From the NCBI RefSeq assembly GCF_009864005.1, contig NZ_WEZQ01000017.1, positions 124,001 through 188,000 on the forward strand: 64,000 bases of DNA, read 5' to 3'. The DNA is from Furfurilactobacillus milii (lineage in GTDB: Bacteria > Bacillota > Bacilli > Lactobacillales > Lactobacillaceae). This document shows, in pieces, positions 1 to 7,167 of the stretch. Below the pieces are notes generated by a model. That model had not been told where the DNA came from, searched no databases, and worked only from the letters and a program-made list of their open reading frames with translations. Each line of letters begins with the position of its first letter. The stretch's first letter is position 1. Position numbers and translations under genes: made by a program.

Positions 1-3
1 GGC

Positions 4-40
4 AAAATAAAAAGGTAGCCAACAATGTGTTAGCTACCTT
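4..40 (-). terminator. Rho-independent terminator of the ROK gene
   Basis: An 8-bp inverted repeat (AAGGTAGC at 12-19, GCTACCTT at 33-40) lies just past the stop codon of the ROK regulator. On the minus strand it is followed by a T-rich tract, the usual form of an intrinsic terminator. Confidence 0.8.
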
Positions 41-62
41 ATCCCTCTCAAAAGAGACCTAA

Positions 63-1238
63 CTATTCGGCTACACCCTCTGCTTTGGCCTGAAAGTCTA
101 GCTTCAAATCATCCAGCCCCAAAGCATGGTGAATAATGTAGGAAGTTGCACCAAGCAAAGCGGATTCTGTGTACCCTTTTGTCAGGATAACCGGTGTATC
201 GCCGTCAGGCATCATTTGTACCAGCGCGTTACGAACGGACTGCAAAATCTGCGGAAATCGTTTGAACATATCACCATTCAAAATCACAACATCTGGTGCA
301 AAGCTAGTCGACAAATTAGTCAGAACGCGGGATAAATAATAAGCGAAATCGTCGATTGGTTCCATTACCCGTTCATCTTTGTGATAGTACGCCTCTGTCA
401 ACTTAGCAAAGTCCATTTCCTGCCAACCCATGCGATCACGAATCGCCTTGTTCAACGCCGGTTCAGACGCGTAAACATCGGCTGCCGCCATCTTGCTATG
501 ATCATAACGATCAACTAGATATGCTTCGCCAACTTCGCCAGCATGGCCCTCATGACCGGTGTATAGGTGTTGATCAGCGACAATACCAGCACGCAAATGT
601 TTGCCAATCATCAATGTAACCAGATTTTTAAACAATTCATTATCATGGAAATCACGTTCATAAATAGCTGACAAATTTGCCGCATTTTCAATTAACACAG
701 GCACCTGGAACTTATCTGCAAAGTACTTGGCCAAGTCAAAATTTTCCAGACCTTTCAGCTCCGTACTAATAATGTGATTATTGTAAACAGTTCCATCAAT
801 CACAAACGCAATGCCAGCCAAAGACTGATCAGTTAACTGACCAACTGCCTTAGTAATTGCAGCCGTAATCATGTCCATCACGGTCGTTAAATTAATGCCA
901 TCTGTATCAATCGTTTGTGTGCTTAACCGTGAGGCGTTAAAACGACTGATCAAAATGTCAACGCTACTGCTGCCAAGGCTGACAGCCATCACATAGTTTT
1001 TGCTGACGTTTAGTTCCCCCATTACAGGCCGACGTCCGCCATTTTTAGTACTAACACCATGACCAACTTCACGAATGACGCCGGACTTCAACAGTTGGTT
1101 ATAAATATCAGAAACAGTCACCTTATTTAGATCTAAGTTACGTGAAATCTGACTGCGTGAAATTGGTCCTTCATTAATAATTTGTTGAAGCACCTGTTTT
1201 TCATTGGTGCTACGCATGATGTGCTTATTTATAATCAT
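63..1238 (-). CDS. ROK-family transcriptional regulator
   Basis: Probable sugar-responsive repressor of the ROK (NagC/XylR) family. Residues about 8-70 form a winged helix-turn-helix (GPISRSQISRNLDLNKVTVS), followed by the two-lobed ROK sugar-kinase-like fold with the segment GHEGHAGEVGEAY. The cysteines that bind zinc in many ROK proteins (CxCGxxGCxE) are absent, so this is a divergent member. The start is uncertain: no good ribosome binding site precedes any of the candidate ATGs at 1268, 1238 or 1217, and I chose 1238 because the HTH begins soon after. It is transcribed alone, away from cfa. No sugar-utilisation gene is adjacent, so the inducer cannot be inferred. Confidence 0.85.
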   Translation of the reverse strand: MIINKHIMRSTNEKQVLQQIINEGPISRSQISRNLDLNKVTVSDIYNQLLKSGVIREVGHGVSTKNGGRRPVMGELNVSKNYVMAVSLGSSSVDILISRFNASRLSTQTIDTDGINLTTVMDMITAAITKAVGQLTDQSLAGIAFVIDGTVYNNHIISTELKGLENFDLAKYFADKFQVPVLIENAANLSAIYERDFHDNELFKNLVTLMIGKHLRAGIVADQHLYTGHEGHAGEVGEAYLVDRYDHSKMAAADVYASEPALNKAIRDRMGWQEMDFAKLTEAYYHKDERVMEPIDDFAYYLSRVLTNLSTSFAPDVVILNGDMFKRFPQILQSVRNALVQMMPDGDTPVILTKGYTESALLGATSYIIHHALGLDDLKLDFQAKAEGVAE

Positions 1239-1268
1239 TTTAACGCGATAACAAACAACTAAACCCAT

Positions 1269-1742
1269 TCGTTCATCAATTGATCTAATAGAACGGTTAG
1301 ATTCAGGTCGTTATCTCTACCCTCCTAACGTCGCCTATAAACATCTTTATATATTTATAATAAAATGCTAGTACGTAAATGTACACAAAATAGGCATTTT
1401 TAGCCCCATATTGACCAATGTCTTGTCTAGTTCCTTTCGTGTCCGCTTTACAAACTAACTAACCGATGCTTTTCAAGTGACGTTGCAACAATAAGTAAGG
1501 CCCTTACTATTTAAAAACCAATTAATCAAAAGATGATCACACCACTAGTATAACAAGATGTCATAGTCTATACCAATGCAACCATCCGGCTTTTCTAAAC
1601 TACTGAATTTTATATCCTGACGAAAATTCGTGCAAATCTTTTATCAGAAACAATTGGTAAATTAACTGACAATCTAAATCAGGTTTGTTTGCATTCTGAA
1701 CAAATCGACCTATACAAGGCATTTTTAGCCACGTTTAAATCA
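1269..1742. other. Intergenic region between ROK gene and cfa promoter
   Basis: About 470 bases of AT-rich sequence between two divergent genes. I see no open frame with a ribosome binding site, no strong hairpin and no recognisable RNA. It presumably holds the promoters of the flanking genes. Confidence 0.5.
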
Positions 1743-1771
1743 TTGGGTGTTTTGACAAACAGCGTTATACT
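1743..1771 (+). promoter_or_regulatory. Probable cfa promoter
   Basis: TTGGGT (1743-1748) and TATACT (1766-1771) are separated by 17 bp, a sigma-A-like arrangement about 90 bp upstream of the cfa start. A TTGACA at 1752-1757 is too close to TATACT to be its -35 element. Confidence 0.45.
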
Positions 1772-1860
1772 AAAGATTGTATTTTTTAAAAAACATGATG
1801 GCATTTTTGCCATACGGGCACTACCATCAAACGGTTAACGAGAAAGGAACAGAAGGATTC

Positions 1861-3036
1861 ATGCTGGATAAGACATTTTACAAGACATTTCTCAGTCACT
1901 CATTCAACATCCCTGTGCGTGTCAATTATTGGGACGGCACCAGCGATGTTTATGGTGGTGACGGCGAACCGCAGGTGACAGTTACCTTTCATGAACTTGT
2001 GCCAATCAAGTCATTAACACGCAATGCGTCGTTGGCACTTGGTGAAGCTGTTATGGACGGACGCATCGAAATTGACGGTAGCATTCAAAAGTTGATCGAA
2101 TCAGCTTATGAAAGTGCTGGCAGTTTCTTCAACAACAGTAAGTTCAAACGGTTCATGCCAAAGCAGTCACACAGTGAGTCACACTCTAAGGAAGACATTC
2201 AAAAACATTACGATGTTGGTAATGACTTCTACAAATTGTGGTTGGATCCAACGTTAACTTACTCATGTGCTTACTTCGAGCACGATGATGACACCTTGGA
2301 ACAAGCACAGTTGAACAAGGTGCATCACATTATCAAGAAGCTTGACCCTCAACCGGGCAAACGTCTGTTGGACATTGGTTGTGGATGGGGTACGTTAATG
2401 CTCACAGCGGCCAAAGAATACGGTTTAAAGGTCACTGGGATCACGCTAAGCCAAGAACAATATGACTTGGTTAAACAACGGATTATCGATGAAGACTTAC
2501 AAGACGTTGCCGAAGTTCGTTTGGAAGACTACCGCGAATTAGGTAACGAAACGTGGGATTATATCACCTCTGTTGGGATGTTTGAACATGTTGGTAAGGA
2601 AAACCTGGGCGCCTACTTCAAGTGTGTGGCCAAATACCTGACTGATGACGGTGTCGCCTTAATTCACGGGATTACCCGTCAACAAGGTGGTGCCACAAAC
2701 GCTTGGCTCGATAAATACATCTTCCCAGGTGGCTATGTTCCCGGCTTAACGGAAAACATCGACCACATGATTGACGCTGGTCTGCAAGTCGACGACATGG
2801 AACCATTACGCCGTCATTACCAACGGACCACGGAAATCTGGGACAAGAATTTCAATGAGCACCGTGACGAAATTGCCAAACAATTCGATGAACGTTTCAT
2901 GCGCATGTGGGACTTGTACCTGCAGGCATGTGCGGCTTCGTTCCAGTCTGGTAACATCGATGTCATTCAGTTCCTGCTCACTAAAGGTGCATCTGGTCGC
3001 GTGTTACCAATGACACGGGATTATATGTACAAATAA
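1861..3036 (+). CDS. cfa: Cyclopropane-fatty-acyl-phospholipid synthase
   Basis: Transfers a methylene group from S-adenosylmethionine to unsaturated acyl chains of membrane phospholipids, modifying membrane fluidity and acid tolerance. The N-terminal region carries [13 protein letters not shown], typical of the family. The methyltransferase core has [12 protein letters not shown] (SAM-binding motif I, about residue 170) preceded by the conserved [21 protein letters not shown] chose the ATG at 1861 because AGAAAGGA lies about 10 bases upstream and it gives 391 residues, the normal family length. An in-frame upstream start would add 28 atypical residues. Monocistronic, followed directly by a strong terminator. 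Confidence 0.95.
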   Translation: MLDKTFYKTFLSHSFNIPVRVNYWDGTSDVYGGDGEPQVTVTFHELVPIKSLTRNASLALGEAVMDGRIEIDGSIQKLIESAYESAGSFFNNSKFKRFMPKQSHSESHSKEDIQKHYDVGNDFYKLWLDPTLTYSCAYFEHDDDTLEQAQLNKVHHIIKKLDPQPGKRLLDIGCGWGTLMLTAAKEYGLKVTGITLSQEQYDLVKQRIIDEDLQDVAEVRLEDYRELGNETWDYITSVGMFEHVGKENLGAYFKCVAKYLTDDGVALIHGITRQQGGATNAWLDKYIFPGGYVPGLTENIDHMIDAGLQVDDMEPLRRHYQRTTEIWDKNFNEHRDEIAKQFDERFMRMWDLYLQACAASFQSGNIDVIQFLLTKGASGRVLPMTRDYMYK

Positions 3037-3049
3037 TGTTTCATTCCGA

Positions 3050-3079
3050 CAACTGTCAATTTCTTGACGGTTGTTTTTT
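3050..3079 (+). terminator. Terminator of cfa
   Basis: CAACTGTCAA (3050-3059) pairs with TTGACGGTTG (3064-3073) around a 4-base loop, followed by TTTTTT. A textbook intrinsic terminator just after the cfa stop codon. Confidence 0.9.
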
Positions 3080-3135
3080 GTTCGCGTCAATTAATTCACA
3101 ATAGTCAGAAAAATAAGAAGACCTGTACGTAGCTC

Positions 3136-3314
3136 CCGTTCCGCCTGGCAGGGATGCCATTCCTTGGGACCGGTCTCAGCCTCCCAAAACCGGAGTCTTT
3201 AACCTCGATTTTGAGCCACAAACCGTCTCAAAAGTCGTCCCGCAACACTACGTGGCCAAGACCCGCCACCAAGTGTTGCCTTCACGGAATTCTATCCCTG
3301 CCCGGCTTCACTCA
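3136..3314 (-). ncRNA. Dispersed structured element, type A copy 1
   Basis: One of six related elements in this window. The terminal stem pairs GCCTGGCAGGGAT (3143-3155) with ATCCCTGCCCGGC (3294-3306), 12 of 13 pairs. Inside are a CAACACT/AGTGTTG hairpin with a GTGG/CCAC tip, a TTTTGAG/CTCAAAA hairpin and a purine-rich AAGACTCCGG segment, in the same order as the other copies. The terminal stem is unrelated in sequence to the other type A copies, yet still pairs. It lies between the terminators of cfa (+) and azlD (-), so neither gene should transcribe it. The strand is the orientation aligned to the 46 kb copy, and the real direction of transcription is not proven. Function unknown. Confidence 0.65.
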
Positions 3315-3442
3315 CATTGTGGATTATTGACAGCTTTAGCAATTGTAAGTGCAAGACAAGACATCATATTCGACAACAGGCGAAAAGTTACCAGACGATA
3401 ACTTTATTCAGCATAACGATGTGAGAAAGTAGCTTGCAGGCA

Positions 3443-3475
3443 CAAAAAAACTGACCATCAAAAAGCGATAGTCAG
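3443..3475 (-). terminator. Terminator of azlCD
   Basis: On the minus strand CTGACTATC and GATGGTCAG pair around a short loop and are followed by seven T residues. It lies about 20 bases past the azlD stop codon. Confidence 0.85.
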
Positions 3476-3493
3476 CTGTAAATTCATTCAATT

Positions 3494-3808
3494 TTATAAG
3501 AATGTTGTTAACGCCCACATGAGCAACAATCCCAAAACCACGGACAGTGTCATTGAACGCGTGAAGTACGCGATAACAATGACAAGCACTGCAGAAATCA
3601 TAGCGGCAATGTTACCTACAGAAAAGGCATACGTCGAGGTGACGAAAATTTGCTTCACAATTAACGCGGTGAACAACGATACAGGGACAAAGCCCATCCA
3701 TTCGTTGAACCAGTCTGGAATTTTACGTTTGGAAAAAAACAACATTGGGAAGTACCGCGGAATAAAGGCCGCCACTCCCGCCAATAACACTAAGGCTAAA
3801 TCATTCAT
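3494..3808 (-). CDS. azlD: Branched-chain amino acid transport protein AzlD
   Basis: Small 104-residue membrane partner of AzlC; together they export branched-chain amino acids. The sequence is almost entirely hydrophobic, with three to four predicted membrane segments and the family's early AAFIPRYFPML motif. The start codon overlaps the end of azlC by 8 bases, showing translational coupling in a two-gene operon. Length is normal for the family. Confidence 0.9.
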   Translation of the reverse strand: MNDLALVLLAGVAAFIPRYFPMLFFSKRKIPDWFNEWMGFVPVSLFTALIVKQIFVTSTYAFSVGNIAAMISAVLVIVIAYFTRSMTLSVVLGLLLMWALTTFL

Positions 3809-4625
3809 GGTCGTGATCCTTGTCTTTCTCTTGTTCTTCCTTCAACAGTCGCTCTTCAGTCAGCTCCTGTTCGTTAATCGTCTCGCGCGTTCCCGAAGGA
3901 CCACGAACCTTGTACAGTAAGGAACTGCCCGGTGCCATCGAACGAATCACCCGATCAGCCAAGAAACCGGCCGTCGAGGCGAGCAAGGTCGCAATCACAA
4001 TCCCTAAAGTACTCTTTAACGCAACACAGAAGAAAGCAGACAGCGCACCCGCTAAAATGGCTGTCAACAGCGTTAAACGGCGCTTAACCTGCATCGTAAC
4101 CATAAACAAGAATAAAGCAGTCAATGCAAAGTCAACAATCACTAAGTTAATGTGTAATGATGACCCGATTAAACTCCCAACCACGTTTGAAAATGCCCAT
4201 GTGTACAACGCATAGTGTTCAACTAATAAGGCATTACTTGGTGTCCAATATTTATCTGTGGCAAACTTCAAATAGTTGACCGCGTAGTTTTCGTCGTTTA
4301 GTGAAAACGCGAAACCCAAAATAAATTTGTGGGATGACTTTTTGAGATAGTGTGACAAACTAGAACCCAATAGTGCATACCGTAATTCAAGGAAAAACAG
4401 CATAATCACAATCTGGGAAATTGGTGCATGAATCGTTAACATGGTGGCAATCAAAAATTGCGCACCACCTGAATACACGATCAATGACACAAGTGCCACC
4501 AACCATGTATTCAAACCGCCCGCATGCAATAGCACACCACAAGCCAAGCCAATGGGAATATAGCTTAAACATAGCGGCATCGCAATTTTTAGCACTGCCA
4601 GCCAGTTCGCCGGTTCCTTTTTCAA
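3801..4625 (-). CDS. azlC: AzlC family branched-chain amino acid exporter subunit
   Basis: Large subunit of the AzlCD-type exporter, with about seven or eight membrane segments. The motifs LSYIPIGLACGVLLHAGG and YSGGAQFLIATML are typical. Translation probably starts at TTG (4625), because GGAGG lies nine bases upstream and no ATG is suitably placed. The last 40 or so residues form an unusual charged tail rich in Glu, Lys, Asp and His (ending EKDKDHDHE) that most AzlC proteins lack. Its role is unknown; it could be a cytosolic regulatory or metal-binding tail. First gene of the azlC-azlD operon. Confidence 0.9.
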   Translation of the reverse strand: MKKEPANWLAVLKIAMPLCLSYIPIGLACGVLLHAGGLNTWLVALVSLIVYSGGAQFLIATMLTIHAPISQIVIMLFFLELRYALLGSSLSHYLKKSSHKFILGFAFSLNDENYAVNYLKFATDKYWTPSNALLVEHYALYTWAFSNVVGSLIGSSLHINLVIVDFALTALFLFMVTMQVKRRLTLLTAILAGALSAFFCVALKSTLGIVIATLLASTAGFLADRVIRSMAPGSSLLYKVRGPSGTRETINEQELTEERLLKEEQEKDKDHDHE

Positions 4626-4850
4626 AATGCATCCTCCATCATTAAAGCACGCTCAGTTAAACCCTCACCGTTCGTTTGAATGAAACTGAGCGGTTCGCTT
4701 TAGAAACAAGTAAGACTCAATGAATATCTCGAAACAATGCGAGTATATTTTACCATGATTAAAATGTCTTTGTAACCATGCAGACGGAGATTGGCGAACA
4801 TCAAGACAAATGAAAGCGTTTTTATTTAACAAAGATGGAACGTTCGGTTA

Positions 4851-4903
4851 AAAAAGATAACAATATATCTGAAATGTTTAAAAATTCAGATATATTGTTA
4901 TCT
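4851..4903 (-). terminator. Long AT-rich terminator after the first MarR gene
   Basis: A perfect 19-bp inverted repeat (4855-4873 with 4885-4903; AGATAACAATATATCTGAA) with an 11-base loop sits nine bases past the stop codon. On the minus strand it is followed by a run of T residues. It is longer and more AT-rich than typical terminators, so an additional regulatory role is possible. Confidence 0.75.
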
Positions 4904-4911
4904 CATAAAAA

Positions 4912-5370
4912 CTATTCAAGTTTAGTATCTTCAAGAAGATGAGCAAATGCAGCAAAGTCAGTATGTAGCCGCATCATTTCTGCTTCACCCATATTATTTA
5001 AGACTTTCGCTGCCATGGCTTTTGCTTGGGCAACTTCGCGATCAGCCATTTTTTGACCTTTTTTGGTCAGCTTTATGATGTGATGACGACGATCACTTGG
5101 ATCTTCAGCCATCTCAATCAAGCCATCCTTCATCAATTCAGAAATTTGAATAGAAATTGCACCCTTTGTCACATGGTTTTTCGCTGCCATGTCGGATACG
5201 TTCACATTCGGATTTGTAGCGAGTTGATTCAATATCGATAGGCCGCTCCATCCAATACCAAACGTAGTTGAAACTCGACCAAGAACCTTTTCAATCTGAC
5301 GGAAGCTCGATAGATACCCCTCTGTCATCATATCAACGACTAACTTTCGTTCTTCTTTTTGCACGTCCAC
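4912..5370 (-). CDS. MarR family transcriptional regulator (first copy)
   Basis: A 152-residue winged-helix regulator of the MarR family, expected to act as a dimer on an inverted-repeat operator. The recognition region reads VSDMAAKNHVTKGAISIQISELMKDGL, and the wing contains DPSDRRHHIIKLTKKG. I set the start at GTG 5370: AGGGTGGTG lies just upstream, and the resulting protein matches in length and N-terminal sequence the paralogue at 6437-6892. A longer in-frame extension upstream has no family similarity. The two paralogues flank a lone tyrosine recombinase. Target genes are not evident. Confidence 0.85.
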   Translation of the reverse strand: MDVQKEERKLVVDMMTEGYLSSFRQIEKVLGRVSTTFGIGWSGLSILNQLATNPNVNVSDMAAKNHVTKGAISIQISELMKDGLIEMAEDPSDRRHHIIKLTKKGQKMADREVAQAKAMAAKVLNNMGEAEMMRLHTDFAAFAHLLEDTKLE

Positions 5371-5449
5371 GAATGGCACCACCCTATTAGTTGATGGGAA
5401 CACTTTTGGGCTGCACAATTCACAATAAATTAAATGCAATTCACTAAAA

Positions 5450-5726
5450 TAGCAAGAATCGTGACATATAGCAAGCAAGAGGCTGGTATAACAGCAATTT
5501 GTTATTCATAGACGATAGTTAAATAAAGTGACCGATTGTATACAGCAGGGTATTATGTGTGATAGCACATATCGTTAACAAAAAAATTCTAAATGATCAC
5601 ACTTTTAAAATGTTGATATATAAAGGATGGACAAAGTATTCACCACTTTAATAGTTCATCCTGTTAATAAATGTATGTTATACTTTTATTAGTGGAATAT
5701 GTTGAGCTATGTCACGATTCTTGCTA
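5450..5726. repeat. 277-bp segment bounded by a perfect 19-bp inverted repeat
   Basis: TAGCAAGAATCGTGACATA at 5450-5468 is repeated exactly in inverted orientation at 5708-5726. The interior (about 240 bp) has no gene, but holds a smaller AGGATG...CATCCT inverted repeat and a TATACT box near 5690. The right repeat overlaps a hairpin (GTCACGA 5711-5717 with TCGTGAC 5730-5736, then TTTT) that could terminate a short plus-strand transcript. It could be a miniature inverted-repeat element, recombinase arm sites or paired operators. It abuts the stop codon of the recombinase gene. Confidence 0.6.
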
Positions 5727-5738
5727 GAGTCGTGACTT

Positions 5739-6290
5739 TTATTTACCTAGCCGAAACCCCTTTAGTGCATTCTGAATGTCGAGTTCTTCGATGCCCAAAT
5801 AACGTTTGGTAACAGACTCACTTGAATGGTTTAACAAAATCATCAACGTCGCAATATCATGTGTTTGCTGATAGTAATGGTAGCCAAATGTCTTCCGCAA
5901 GGTATGTGTGCCAATGTCCTGACGATGCATCTGCAAGGCCGCCTTCTGAAATATTTTATAGACTGAGTTAACCCGTAGTGGTCGACCATAGTTACTGATA
6001 AATAGATAATTGCTATCCGACAAACCATCAATATATGTCAACACTTCTTCACGAATGCTGGCCAAATACAGCAATCTTTTTTTACCCGTTTTCTGTTCCG
6101 TAATTGTACAATTATAAATCTGCTTCACATCAGCAACTCGCAAACGAACGATATCACTCATACGCAGTCCCGTGTTCATACCCAGCAATACTAGAAATCG
6201 ATTCCGCTTACTATACCTTCCTACGCTGACCGCGTGCAAAAACTGTTGAATTTCTGTAGTTGTTCGTAATGGCTGTACATTATATGTCAT
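5739..6290 (-). CDS. Short tyrosine recombinase/integrase
   Basis: A 183-residue site-specific recombinase consisting of essentially only the catalytic domain. All catalytic residues can be seen: Arg in TGLRMSDIVRL, Lys in EQKTGKKRLLYL, HxxR in HTLRKTFGYH, His in LLNHSS and the nucleophilic Tyr in VTKRYLGIEEL. The usual N-terminal SAM-like arm-binding domain is missing, as in small XerC-like or invertase-type proteins. A strong ribosome binding site (GGAGGG) precedes the ATG. It lies between two MarR paralogues and next to a perfect inverted repeat that may be its substrate. No phage genes are nearby, so it is either a mobile-element remnant or a local inversion enzyme. Confidence 0.9.
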   Translation of the reverse strand: MTYNVQPLRTTTEIQQFLHAVSVGRYSKRNRFLVLLGMNTGLRMSDIVRLRVADVKQIYNCTITEQKTGKKRLLYLASIREEVLTYIDGLSDSNYLFISNYGRPLRVNSVYKIFQKAALQMHRQDIGTHTLRKTFGYHYYQQTHDIATLMILLNHSSESVTKRYLGIEELDIQNALKGFRLGK

Positions 6291-6383
6291 AAGAGACCCT
6301 CCCTATTAAATAACGATTCGTGCCATTAATAGTTTACTCGATGCAATCATTAAAGGAATGGCTAATATTTTTTACGTCAAAAT

Positions 6384-6411
6384 AAAAAACGCAGAACTGT
6401 CTGCGTTTTTT
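6384..6411. terminator. Bidirectional terminator
   Basis: AAAAAACGCAGA pairs with TCTGCGTTTTTT around ACTG. With A and T runs on both sides it can stop transcription in both directions. It lies just downstream of the second MarR gene. Confidence 0.85.
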
Positions 6412-6436
6412 CGCTATACATAGCTTTCAAGATTGA

Positions 6437-6892
6437 CTATTTAATCGGTGTATTACTTAATGTTTCTGCAAACGTAGCAAAGTTTTGATGCAGCCTTTGC
6501 ATTTCATTCAGTGGCATATTATCCAAAATACTCTGCGCAATTTCTGTAGCTTGAGTATGTACCCGATCAGCCAACTTTTCCCCACGTTTGGTTAGTTCAA
6601 TTCGATGGCGCCGCCGATCATTTTCGTCTTCGCTAATTTTGATCAAATTACGGTTGAGTAACTCAGTAATTTGAAGTGAAATAGCCCCCTTAGAGATATG
6701 GTTCCGCTGAATCAGGTCAGCCGTAGTGACACTCGAATCATTGGCGATCTGGTTTAAAATGGAAAGGCTGCTCCACCCTAGCCCGAATTTTTTGGCAACT
6801 CGCTTTAACGTTTTCTCTATCGAACGAAAACTCGCCAAATAGCCTTCTGACATCATTGTAATCACCATTTCAAGTTGTTGCTCATTCTGCAT
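6437..6892 (-). CDS. MarR family transcriptional regulator (second copy)
   Basis: A 151-residue MarR-type winged-helix protein, clearly paralogous to the product of 4912-5370. Both share the start xMMSEGYLxSFRxIEKxLxRV, the ILNQ helix and the HxxKGAISxQIxEL recognition helix. It is preceded by an AT-rich promoter region and lies downstream of, and in the same direction as, the yhgE-like gene at 7168-10374. A terminator separates the two, so it is probably transcribed separately. MarR or TetR regulators often accompany YhgE proteins, so regulation of that neighbour is a reasonable but unproven guess. Confidence 0.85.
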   Translation of the reverse strand: MQNEQQLEMVITMMSEGYLASFRSIEKTLKRVAKKFGLGWSSLSILNQIANDSSVTTADLIQRNHISKGAISLQITELLNRNLIKISEDENDRRRHRIELTKRGEKLADRVHTQATEIAQSILDNMPLNEMQRLHQNFATFAETLSNTPIK

Positions 6893-7118
6893 TTGATTTC
6901 TCCTAATATATCCGTAACTTGCGCAACCATTTTTAATAAGAATGGTTTAATGTCAATCCCGTCAATCGATTAAACATTTATTTTTATATGACATTTATAG
7001 TCAATGGGATTAATTTATATTTAAAGTATATCACGCACAATCAAATTATTGCATAAACGAACCCTTATTTATTTTTATTACGAGAATTATTACTCATCAT
7101 TTTTCGAATTAAACCATC

Positions 7119-7152
7119 AAAAAAGCCGTCACAGCCAAGTTTGGCCGTGACG
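7119..7152 (-). terminator. Terminator of the YhgE-like gene
   Basis: On the minus strand GTCACGGCCAAA pairs with the following TTGGCTGTGAC arm, then CGGCTTTTTTG. It begins about 15 bases beyond the stop codon of the preceding gene. Confidence 0.85.
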
Positions 7153-7167
7153 ACTCTTTATTAAAAA

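Noticed and set aside
3136-3314. Interpretation of the dispersed elements as MITEs
   Set aside because: MITEs have terminal inverted repeats of the same sequence in every copy. Here the terminal stems differ among type A copies while pairing is kept, and no target-site duplication could be seen.
4810-4824. cre-like sequence ATGAAAGCGTTTTTA
   Set aside because: It lacks the conserved C near the 3' end and lies between a terminator and the far upstream side of azlC, so catabolite control is not supported.
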